Shown here: piece by piece, positions 46,247-55,185 of the stretch
How the letters are laid out: each line of letters opens with the position of its first letter
Numbering within the stretch: the first letter of the stretch is position 1
Assembly: GCA_036852015.1 (NCBI GenBank)
Contig: JAANDG010000207.1
Location: forward strand, 1-64,000
DNA: 64,000 bases
Direction: 5' to 3'
DNA from: Pelodera strongyloides
Taxonomy: Eukaryota; Nematoda; Chromadorea; Rhabditida; Rhabditidae
Translations under genes and position numbers: made by a program
The notes under the pieces: model-generated
What the model saw: the letters and a program-made list of their open reading frames with translations, nothing else
Told to the model about the DNA's origin: nothing
Database searches by the model: none

Positions 46247-49200
46247 ATGCTATTTTGGACGGCCGTTTTTCTACTTCTGTGTCAAGCAATTCAAGAATGG
46301 GAATGCGAAAGCTTTGAGGAAGATGACGTAGACATCATTAACCGAACTGACCCTTATGACGAACCCGCTGGTAAGGTACTATATAACTAAAATTCAAAAT
46401 ATGCCGGAGCGAAACGATTGCCCTTTTAGAGGAGGAGGCCCACCAGTAAGGGTTCGATTCATTTCCCTTTATAGAAAGAACATGGTTATGGCCTGTCCAC
46501 GTATGCGATTCGCACTTGCGAAAATGATAAATGATTGTCCATGTTCGAGTCAATGTAAATGAGACAAGGTGTATCTAGTACGGATCTATTTCAAAATAGG
46601 GTGCGAGAGAACGAGACGAACAGATGTGCGCTGATGCATGCTGGAGGTGAAAGATGCATACTAAAACGCTTTTCGTTTTTTTTAAACTACAGTATTTTGT
46701 GACAGCGTGTTATAGAATCTATGTGAATTAGGCTTGACGTCGCTGGCCTCCTGTTGAGGAGGCTCACTAGAATGAAGTGCTCAAATAGTTTCCTTTTATC
46801 AAAGGATGATGGGTTGATCTTCCAGAAAACAAGCATTATACGGTTCAGCACTTTAGTTCGGAGGAATTAATTAATCTAAAGAACTTGAAGTCAAATAAAA
46901 TAATCAATCGTATGCAGTATGCAAGGTAGGTTTCAAAGCTAAACAAGGCCCATCAAAGTAAAATTATATTTACGATATGTTCACAATTTATATAAGCATT
47001 TTTATTACAATATATCAAAGCAAATTTTACCTACATTTACCCCGGGGAGCTTTTTCCGATGAGCTCATCGTATATGTATACCGTAAACCTATAGATTTCA
47101 AGGATGTGTATGCAAATTTTGATCGCATTCTAATTTCACGATAAATTTGCATAGACATCGTTGATATCTGTAGTTTTACGGTATGAATATACTATGAGCA
47201 TGAGCGCATCGGAAAAAGTTTCCCAGGGTGAATGTACGTGAAATTTAGTTTGTATATATTTTAATAAAAATACTTTAATCAATATGAACGTATCGTAAAT
47301 ATAGGTTTGTTTTGATGGGCCTGTCCCTTTTATCACCGTTAGTAAACTAGTGTAGAACTAGCTAGCGGCCGGCCCCGCCGCTAGCTATTCTATTAAAATA
47401 TATATCTCTGTATATAGTGTGTTGTAGAATAATACACAGAGTACTTTATCTTTGGACCATGGCCAAGAGCTGACGCTCTTGGTCTGAACTGAAGTTAGTT
47501 GCAGCATGTGTTAGTAAACAACATAAGCGAGACAATTGCAATTTATCTAAGAATAGAGAACGACTGACTAACACACACACACACACAACACACCTAAGTA
47601 CATAGTAATTAATCACTTGCAACTTCTCCTCACTTACCCCGCCGCTAGCTAGATTCTACATGGCGACTGCGGAGGTCTGCCTATTCCACCTATTCTGGCA
47701 GACTTCGAACCTACATCTTCCGCCTGATTCGACAACAATTCACAACATTCAATGACATTCGTAACTTTCCTAAAACCATATCGACATTCTGCTAGCAATC
47801 GCCCCTCTGCTAATATTTTGTCGACATCTACAATACTCTCTTCTCTACTCTTCATATATAATCTGCTCTCGGGTCGATAGTCGAAGTGCAAGGATCAACT
47901 GAGAAAAGCAAAGGAGCTGCGACCTTGCCACCTGAAGCTAAGTTTTATATTTTTGTAGTATGAGAAGATGAGACACAATATCTAGTACCTTCGTTAGTTA
48001 CTGAACAATATTCTTGAGTTGGATTCCAGTTGAATGTTAAGAGGAAATAACGATAAGCAGCCCCATAAGGACAACCCAACTGAGCTAGGGATGAGATATT
48101 ATTATTGAATGTAAATAATTATATTTATGAGCCCCGCTAAGATGATGTGCGAAACATCCCCGGCAACAATTTAAGGATGGGTGGTTGGGCAGCATGGATT
48201 TTGCCGGTTCCCACATTAGCCAGTTGAGGATAAGCAAATAATGATAATATAAGTTACCCAGTAGGGCTCACTGAAGTGTAACTAGTCCTTATGTCTTTAA
48301 TTTTAATCGTTATTTTGGTTGGAATTGAACATTGTTCTAGGAGATTGTACTAGACTTTAACTTTCTTATTTTAATGTTGTGATACACCTGACATTGTTGT
48401 TGAATTGAATTCATATGTAGCCATATTGTTGAGATTCTACCTTGTAATTGTTAAGATCTTGTGAGAAGACACACAACTCTAGCCATTTTGAAGTTAAGAT
48501 CTACTAGCCATTTTGAAGTTATCTTGATATTGTTTATTTGATAGATGTTAAGACCTTGTCTTGTTTATCTAATGGACCATCTCAATAAGAGCTGGGGTCC
48601 AGCTCTTGTTGAGAGAGGGCGATGTAAGTGAGGAGAAGTTGCAAGTGATTAATTACTATGTACTTAGGTGTGTTGTGTGTGTGTGTGTGCATTGACCAAG
48701 AGCGTCAGCTCTTGGCCATGGTCCAAGGATAAAGTATAATGGCTATATTCTCTGTGTATCTTTCTGAACATCTACAACACACTATATACAGAGATATATT
48801 TTAATAGAATAGCTAGCGGCGGGGCCGGCCGCTAGCTAGATTCTACACTAGTTTACCAATGTTTTAGCGCTTCCTATTTTAGATTTTCGTTGTCTTCGAT
48901 TTGCATTAGTTGGTGATTTCGATTTTGATGAACACTTTAATTCAATTGGATATGCAATCGTTACTGATGAGCGTATTAAGCAACTTGGATGTACTGCCTT
49001 TGCAAAACCTAAATACCCAAGACTTACGGGAACCGATCCGATGATGGTGACTTTTATTCATCTTATTAGTACGTATGTATCTTCTTAGAAACACGCGGGG
49101 TCCCCGGCCAGCCTCGCTGGGGGTGCGCCACGCGATTGGAGACCAGAGACGAGCTTCTTGCTGAATGAGAAAACATTTATGGCGTTGCTTCGGGATTTCA

Positions 49201-51949
49201 ACATGATGAACATTCAGTTCAGATGAGCGAGTTAGGGGCACTTCTTCATCAAGAGACGCGGAGAGTGCAACCGCGGCCGATGCACAGAGACGAATGAAAA
49301 CCAAGTAATTAGCCACAGAAACTAGTACATTCTAAATTCAGCCATACTACATCAACAATTTGCACAGAGGAATCCCATTGGTTAAAGATTCAGACACGTT
49401 CATGGCCAGCATGACTCCACTGGGGCGCACAAAGGAATATTGTGCGAGTATAGAAGTGGTCAGTATTATATGTGTGTGGCTCATAATATGACGCAGGCTT
49501 GCATTACTCGCAACACGCAAATAATTTAAAATGCTGTATTCTAATTGAAACTTTCAGATGCTTTGAAAAAATATTATTTCGGCTGATATGCGTGTTTTAA
49601 AGGGTCAGGCTCATTTCAAGTAACCTCTGTTTTTGATGACTTCACCTGATTATCCGTCTCAAATATGTAGCATGCAATTTTTTTTCCAAATTTCAGGCGA
49701 AACCTTCATGCAGTTATCAGCAATTTAGCATGGATAATCATACCCAACAACTTATAGTACTTGTTACGCCCACCAGCGCTCATTCTACAACAACGTAGTT
49801 GCCACGCCCAATATAGCACCTCCGTTAATGAATCCCGAGCTTTTTCCAAGAAGTTTCCAATTTACGGCCGACTAAAAATCTAGTTGGAAGTTAGTAAAAT
49901 TCTACCTGGTTTTTCCTCGACCGAAAATGGGAAACTTCTTGGAAAAAGCTCGGAAACCAAGATCATAGACATTCAATCAGCGCGAAGGGGCGTGAGAATT
50001 GCGGTAGATTGTTGGTCATAAATGGAGTGGCTATGATAAACTGCTGAATAAAGCCTCGAAATTGGAAAAAATTGCATCCTACCAAGTTTTACAAGGAGAG
50101 TTTGACGGAGACGTCAAAAACAGGGGTTACCTGGAATGTTTGACCCTCTATATTACTCTTTATGATCACGGTCAATTGTCACTGTAAAACCAGAAAACTT
50201 TAGCATGTGTCTGCCTTCCTTGAATATTGGGAGAAGTTTCACAGCGAGATCGATTTATGCACGGTATTTCTCAACAATTTATACCAGACAGCTGTCGCCC
50301 CTGAGGGTACTTTCTAATAGTCGCTCCATGGGCGGGGGTGCAGTATGTATAGTCCTGTTCACCGCGGATAGTATCTTACATTTTGGAGCACTAGCATATA
50401 TATAATACCAGCCGTTCGAAGAGCCCTACGGGCTCTTCTCCGACTGGAGGAATCGGCCTTCGGCCGATTGTTTCCCTATTTAAAAAAGAATTGCTGCAAT
50501 GTACAAAGTTAACTCCCATCTCTTCCTTCTCCCACACATTCACACGTCTCTGATTGTGGAAACGTATAATAATCAGTTTGGATCTCCACTCGACTAATGC
50601 TACCATGCAAATTTGCCATTGAAGGTGCTGTATGTAGGGCAGAGGATTATCCTTGACATAAGCTAGCATAGCTCAACAGGTAGAGCGTTGGACTATGAAT
50701 CGAGAGATTGTGCGCTGCTGTGGGTTCGAATCTCGCCAGCGGCAAAGATTTTGTATGCTATTTGCCAATAGAAAATTTTCTTTATGAACAGGCTTCGTTA
50801 TGTTCACACAAACAAAAAAATAAACTCTTCTCCTTTATATAATAAGATTTGATGAGGTTGTATTATAGAATTTTACCCATACCGATGAAAACTATTGTAG
50901 AAAATGGTGGATATCATCACAATGTGCTATGAATTCCTACAAATGCGAGCCATGTATGTGGCGAAACTGTACGATAAGCTTTGTCTTAGCGAAGACGCAT
51001 GTTACAATGTTATGGATTATTACGAAGAAGACCTCCCATTCTGTGTGAAGTACACGGCAATTAATGAATTTAAGGCTAGTTATTTGTTCGATAAATACTA
51101 AAAACTGCGGGCGTACGCATTTCGCTTCGATCATAGTTTTCTCTTGATTGTGTGTTTCTATGTGTGGTGCGGACGTGTGGACACCAAGTTAGTTTCGCCC
51201 TACCAATGTTGTTGTATAAAAGTGTGTATTCATTACCTATAGCAACAAGGACGATCTTCAGACATCCCCGTTAATTTGACTATTTTTTTAACCATTTCTT
51301 TAACCCGTTGCGGATCACATCAACTTGTTTAAGAATTTCTCGGTCGGATCGTGGCATCACTCAATTATCAATTACTGCAAACTGACGGAAATGGTTCCTG
51401 AAACAAAAGCTGAAAATTATGATCGGTCAATTCTTACACAAAATGGGAGAACGAAAGAGAAATTGAGGGATATGTGCCTCTACCTGAGGTTGATCTTGTC
51501 ATTGTAATTAGTATTTGGGTGGGAGATTGGAGGATGGAATAAACATCGCATTTTTTTAAAGCGAAATGCTAGCCCCTTTGGAAAATTTGCATATGATAAG
51601 CATATGTGCATATGTATCCTATGCTAATTTTGCACGATCGCACACGGCTATCGTCGCAGCTACCGGTGTCGCTGATTAGTTTTGCAATTTTGTACTTTTA
51701 GGTGAAGTTCAGTTCAATGTGCGCTGCTTCTCTGTCGATATCCATAATGAATAAACATTTAGGTACCGTGTTCTACCAGAAGAAGGGAAAGAACAAGAAA
51801 TATCCGAGGATGCCATAGACAAAGCTGAGTATGACGTTCTTGACACAGAAACAACAACGGGAACAGAATATGAAAACGGAGCGTCAATTACGTTAGCAAT
51901 AGGAATAGGATGGTGGAACACGATTTCCCTTATCATTGATTACCTATAG
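46247..51949 (+). CDS. Secreted Cys-rich nematode protein, tandem family copy 1
   Basis: Seven exons: 46247-46370, 48883-49046, 49342-49458, 50204-50263, 50901-51074, 51334-51488, 51763-51949; 326 aa. Every exon has a homologue in copy 2 and phases agree. Signal peptide MLFWTAVFLLLCQAIQEWEC, an acidic stretch with INRTDPYDEP (N-glycosylation), GTDPMMPYYINNLHRGIPLV, the 20-residue exon EYWEKFHSEIDLC, a Cys-rich helical part (MCYEFLQMR, KLCLSEDACYNVMDYYEEDL, FCVKYTAI), SVGSWHHSIINYCKLTEMVP, and a hydrophobic end (LAIGIGWWNTISLIIDYL) that could be a GPI-anchor signal or membrane span. I do not recognise the family; the C..C spacing is vaguely like nematode DUF19 domains, unproven. Introns 1 and 3 are swollen by a TTAA palindrome, an LTR element, MITE F and a Helitron. 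The donor after exon 5 is GC (AAG|GCTAGT) where copy 2 has GT. Function unknown. Confidence 0.75.
46940..47335. mobile_element. TTAA palindrome family P, copy 3 (diverged)
   Basis: Arms AGGCCCATCAAAGTAAAAT... and ...TTGTTTTGATGGGCCTGTCCC, with CGTATATGTATACCGTA / TACGGTATGAATATACTATG inside. More diverged than copies 1 and 2. Confidence 0.7.
47351..48847 (+). mobile_element. Small non-autonomous LTR (TRIM-like) element with inverted 5' LTR
   Basis: 3' LTR 48623-48847 (TGTAAGTGAGG ... GATTCTACA), preceded by a purine run GAGAGAGGGCGA. At the left, 47351-47637 is a reverse-complement LTR with ~85 extra bases, followed by a direct LTR end (CGCTAGCTAGATTCTACA, to 47660) and a primer-site-like TGGCGACTGCGG (47661). 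The 4-bp CTAG flanks both sides (47347-47350, 48848-48851), consistent with a target duplication in a palindromic site GTAAACTAGTTTAC. No pol genes. It lies in intron 1 of copy 1, ending 36 bp before exon 2. Confidence 0.6.
49597..50153. mobile_element. MITE family F, copy 2
   Basis: TTAAAGGGTCAGGCTCATTTC ... GGAATGTTTGACCCTCTA with matching inner arms (CATACCCAACAACTTATAG / GGTAGATTGTTGGTCATA). Confidence 0.7.
49836..49952. repeat. Nested inverted repeat inside MITE F
   Basis: CGAGCTTTTTCCAAGAAGTTTCC (49836-49858) has its exact reverse complement at 49930-49952, a perfect 23-bp stem; likely a separate element inserted in the centre of the MITE. Confidence 0.75.
50408..50847 (-). mobile_element. 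Non-autonomous Helitron carrying a tRNA-like segment, copy 2
   Basis: Same termini as copy 1: A|TCTTATTATATAAAGGAG at one end and the GAAGAGCCC hairpin then CTGG|T at the other, inserted between A (50407) and T (50848). 440 bp. It lies in intron 4 of family copy 1. Confidence 0.78.
50662..50743 (+). pseudogene. tRNA-like sequence in Helitron copy 2
   Basis: AGCTCAACAGGTAGAGC, loop CTATGAA and GTGGGTTCGAATCTCG in tRNA order. Homologous to 45273-45354; the anticodon position differs (ATG against GTG). Confidence 0.55.
51556..51645. mobile_element. MITE family B, left arm only
   Basis: TTAAAGCGAAATGCTAGCCC and GGAAAATTTGCATATGATAA, then CACGATCG; the second arm is absent. In the last intron of family copy 1. 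Confidence 0.7.
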
Positions 51950-52045
51950 GAAAACTCTTTCGACATAAACTTATAACAACATTGAAAACAATTTAACTAA
52001 ATTCAGGCGTAATCGTAAAAGCAAGTTCAAAACTAAAGTGGTTAA

Positions 52046-52228
52046 ATGAATGTACGTGTGTCTTTGGATTGCTTCACTGTGCTAATTTTCGAGTATTTTA
52101 GTTGTCCATTATTACTCGACATTAGTTGTCCATTATTACTCTGCATGCTCTTTTTTTGTTTAGTTATTTATTGTCTTCCAATAAACCATATTATTATTAT
52201 TGTTATTATTAGAGTATCTGTTCTAGTA
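52046..52228 (+). repeat. Retroposon-like tail upstream of the BEL element
   Basis: GTTGTCCATTATTACTC is repeated (52102, 52127) and the segment ends CCAATAAACCATATTATTATTATT, like the A/T-rich tails of other retroposons here. Confidence 0.35.
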
Positions 52229-52232
52229 GCTT

Positions 52233-53174
52233 TGTGAAGATATTCTGCTATGTTAACGATTTACGCAGAATATCTCCAAATATATACTCTAATCTTTCCC
52301 GATTATAGTGTAAATTCCCGTGCTGACTCATGTCGCGCGGTCTACCGTCTCTCCCCGACACACACTCTCTCGTGTCGCGCACGCCAGACGAACAGCTGAT
52401 AATATTATGCAAACAAATTCAATATTATCCAAATCAGCAACCATCCCTCAAAGTTGCACAGCTGATAATGATAATGGGCGGAGCTTAACCTAAAAGAGCA
52501 ATTACCTCGTCATACAATAGAATACCAGAGTTATTCGGATCCGCCCTTCAGACATCCAGAGGCAGAAAGTATATAATCTCGTAATTCGCCGTTACGAGCA
52601 CTCGGTTGGTTCCCCGTACCATCGGACCTCTCAGTCATCTGAGGTTCTACTGTTTGGCCCAAGTCATCTGGGTTCGCCGCCTGCTCCAAGTCATCTGGAG
52701 CGGACTTCCCAACCCAAGCCTTCTGGGTCTACTCTTCCGTCCCCAGCTCATCTGGGATTCGCCGATCGTTCATCGTCAAGCTGCCCCGCCGCATCTTCAT
52801 CGTCTCCAAATTCCAAGTCATCTTGGTGTGGTCCAGTTCATCTGGAAATCTTCGTTGCCGTATCCGTCTCCAGCTGCTCTCATCGCAGCGCTCATCGTCT
52901 CCCGATCCCAAGTCACCTGGGAGTGTCCAGTTCATCTGGAAGCCGTCTTCATCCACCGCTGCACTCTCTGCAGCCGTTCATCTTCGCCGTGCCCAAGTCA
53001 TCTGGGCATACCAGACTTCTGGCCGTCTTCACTTCTGCCGTCTTCATTCTGCTGATTACCATATATAAAGATTGCCGTTACATTCAATAAAGATTGTATA
53101 TAAAAAGACCCGCGTGGCGCAGAGCATCGTACACATCAGAACATCGGAGCACACACACACTATATATTTTCATA
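52233..53174 (+). repeat. 5' LTR of the BEL element
   Basis: 942 bp, TGTGAAGATATTC ... TATTTTCATA. TATATAA at 52570-52576 and again at 53062-53068, a TATATAAAAA at ~53097, and AATAAA at 53086-53091 are candidate promoter and polyA signals. Compared with the 3' LTR I count four substitutions and one 4-bp gap. Confidence 0.92.
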
Positions 53175-53535
53175 TGGTGCGCCTCTCCAATTGAAGAGCA
53201 CGAGCCGCAGCAGAAGTGAATCGACTTCAGTCTTCTGAAATCACCTCAGTTCTTCTGAGAGCCCCCGTCCTCGGGCTCATCGACAGTCGGACAACCGTCG
53301 TCCGTCACTGTACTTCTGGACCGTTGTCGTCCACCGCCGTACGTCTTGTTCTTCGTCGGCATCCGTCGCCGACTACTGAATTCCAGCATTCTGGAATTAC
53401 CCTCAGCATTTCTGAGTGTCCCAGCACTTCTGGGAGTGGACAGAAGATCAACTCTACGTGTTGCTGACAAGGTCCCCGCTTTCCAGACTTCTGGGATCAA
53501 TCCTCAGTTCTTCTGAGTGTCTCAGTACTTCTGAG
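52578..53535 (+). other. Array of ~25 small covarying hairpins in LTR and leader
   Basis: Consecutive stem-loops with 3-7-bp perfect stems and mostly 6-7-nt loops. In the LTR: 52578-52598, 52630-52643 (CTCA/TGAG), 52658-52672 (CCCA/TGGG), 52683-52701 (GCTCCA/TGGAGC), 52712-52728 (ACCCA/TGGGT), 52742-52756, 52813-52826 (CCAA/TTGG), 52832-52846 (TCCA/TGGA), 52873-52889 (GCTGC/GCAGC), 52906-52922 (TCCCA/TGGGA), 52926-52940, 52958-52974, 52990-53008 (TGCCCA/TGGGCA), 53011-53022. In the leader: 53226-53239 (TTCA/TGAA), 53245-53259, 53259-53278 (GAGCCC/GGGCTC), 53288-53304 (CGGAC/GTCCG), 53355-53373 (GTCGGC/GCCGAC), 53379-53398 (AATTCCA/TGGAATT), 53402-53416, 53419-53435, 53483-53494, 53503-53517, 53521-53535. 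The usual loops are AGTCATC, GTTCATC, GTTCTTC and GCACTTC. Confidence 0.8.
53175..53183 (+). other. Candidate tRNA primer-binding site
   Basis: TGGTGCGCC directly follows the LTR; it would pair with a tRNA ending GGCGCACCA. Which tRNA is not determined. Confidence 0.5.
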
Positions 53536-53587
53536 AGTGGACTGAGTCAGAACACTCGTCAATTCCTTCGTAATCGACTCAACAAGG

Positions 53588-54967
53588 ATGACCAGCCTCG
53601 GTGTAGCCAAGGCTTCAGTGACCAAGGCCGTCACGGCTGCCGATCAGCTCCTACAAGAGCACAGCCAGTATCTCACTAACAAGCTGCAGTTCCCTCAAGA
53701 CAATGAAGAGGAAGTTCGGATGATGGTTCACGTGCAAGAATCTAAGCTCAACACTTGCATCGACAGGACCGAATCGCATCTCAAAACGATCGAAGAGAAA
53801 TATTCGAAACTGGAAGAACTTGCCGATGACCAAGATACTATTGCCGAATACTTCGAGAAAGTCGAGGAAATCCGTGGTCGACTTGAAGCAGCACGAGTGG
53901 AGTTCAAAGCCAAGCTCCACATCGTCATTGCACAGAAGGACATCACGTACCGTGCCCTCACAGCGCGTGCGAACAATGGAGAAACGTCTGATACACACTC
54001 TGCTTCTCTTGAACGCTTGATGACTACCGTCGTTCAACATCTTCGGGGTGGACAGAAGCACCAACTCCCGGTGATTCAACTACCGCAGTTCTCCGGAGAC
54101 CCGTGGGACTTCAAGAAATTCTGGTTCGGGTTTGAACAGCTGGTTCACGACAACTTCGATCTGACCGACTACGAGAAACTCACGTATCTTCGTTCCTGCC
54201 TGCGGAAAGATGCGCTGAGATTGGTCAACACCGTGCCTGATGATGAATACACCTACGAAAGGACAGTCTCCATCTTGAAAGGCAAGTACGACGACAAGCT
54301 TGCTGTGGCACACCAGCTACACAAGAAGATTCGCACTCTTCGCACACAGGATAATTATTCATCCTCAGCAAGAGACCTTCTGGAACGACTGCAACAATTG
54401 GTACCGCGTCTCACAGACTACGGTGATGCTATCGACAACCGTTCTTTCCTGACGGATCTTCTCCGCAAGTTCCCCGACCGCGTCCGCACAAAGACGCTTG
54501 AGAAGATTGAGGATTCCAGTGATGATCATCCGTGGACCTGGAAGACAATCTCGAGACTGTTGGAAAGAGTCATTGAACGGAACGAACTTCTCGAAGCTGA
54601 AACAGAAGTATTCGAATTTGAAAGCCAATCGGAAAGGCCGGAAGCACCGAGAACGAGCATGCCTCCGCCACGAACTCACCGTCGACAAGTGGATGAAAGT
54701 TGCCCATTGTGCTTCTTGTGTGAGAAGGGACCCCACCCTCCAGAACAATGCAGAAGCACTCCTTTCGTGGATCGCCGAAGCGTCATGCAGAGCAAAGGGT
54801 TGTGTTTCCGTTGTGGAGTGAACCACGACTACCGCAGCTGCCAACAACGATGTCCGAACTGCGATCGTCCGCATCACATCGCGCTCTGCAGAGACAGTCG
54901 CTCCGAGACAGAGGACAACAACGATCGAATCAACACGAAATGGCATGGGTTGCATATAGTATACTAA
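53588..54967 (+). CDS. BEL-type Gag (DUF1759 core and zinc knuckles)
   Basis: ATG at 53588 after the hairpin leader; 459 codons to TAA at 54965-54967, of which the last ten lie in an insertion. N-terminal coiled-coil-like part (residues ~35-125), then the BEL Gag signature QLPQFSGDPWDFKKFWFGFE and YEKLTYLRSCLRKDALRLV (~residues 160-260), and C-terminal zinc-knuckle-like CFRCGVNHDYRSC and CPNCDRPHHIALC preceded by a CPLCFLC cluster. Gag forms the particle that packages element RNA. The frame originally continued into the protease: at 54938 a 248-bp insertion with 6-bp direct repeats replaces the downstream codons, so Gag now ends early in foreign sequence. Confidence 0.88.
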   Translation: MTSLGVAKASVTKAVTAADQLLQEHSQYLTNKLQFPQDNEEEVRMMVHVQESKLNTCIDRTESHLKTIEEKYSKLEELADDQDTIAEYFEKVEEIRGRLEAARVEFKAKLHIVIAQKDITYRALTARANNGETSDTHSASLERLMTTVVQHLRGGQKHQLPVIQLPQFSGDPWDFKKFWFGFEQLVHDNFDLTDYEKLTYLRSCLRKDALRLVNTVPDDEYTYERTVSILKGKYDDKLAVAHQLHKKIRTLRTQDNYSSSARDLLERLQQLVPRLTDYGDAIDNRSFLTDLLRKFPDRVRTKTLEKIEDSSDDHPWTWKTISRLLERVIERNELLEAETEVFEFESQSERPEAPRTSMPPPRTHRRQVDESCPLCFLCEKGPHPPEQCRSTPFVDRRSVMQSKGLCFRCGVNHDYRSCQQRCPNCDRPHHIALCRDSRSETEDNNDRINTKWHGLHIVY

Positions 54968-55185
54968 CCACGTGCAATACCGCTTTAACGTTAAGGCGCT
55001 TCTCTCCCACAATAGCTCATTTTGCTTTGGCCCGACCTTCTTTTTTTCTAGCAGCTCTGCCTTGTATGCTCCTTATTCAGTTCATATTTATATTTTAATT
55101 TATTCTCTCCATTTCATATCACTTTTTGCGCTGCTTATGAATTTATTCGCATTTTGTAATAATAAACAAATAATAAACAAACACG
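54938..55185 (+). mobile_element. 248-bp retroposon-like insertion in the BEL element
   Basis: Bounded by the 6-bp direct repeat AACACG (54932-54937 and 55180-55185) in the same codon phase on both sides. The insert ends GTAATAATAAACAAATAATAAACAA, an A/T-rich tail like that of a SINE or short non-LTR retroposon, while the flanks are GC-richer coding DNA. It introduces stops and shifts the frame by 248 bases. An intron is unlikely because there is no GTAAG/TTTCAG pair. Confidence 0.7.

Noticed and set aside
47649..47891. 80-aa minus-strand frame inside the small LTR element
   Set aside because: No similarity recognised and it lies against the element's apparent orientation; kept as non-coding.
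52606..53055. 149-aa frame in the LTR with repeated QVIW and HLG
   Set aside because: It has no normal start, and its repeats come from the hairpin motif; both LTRs carry it and it sits in non-coding LTR sequence.
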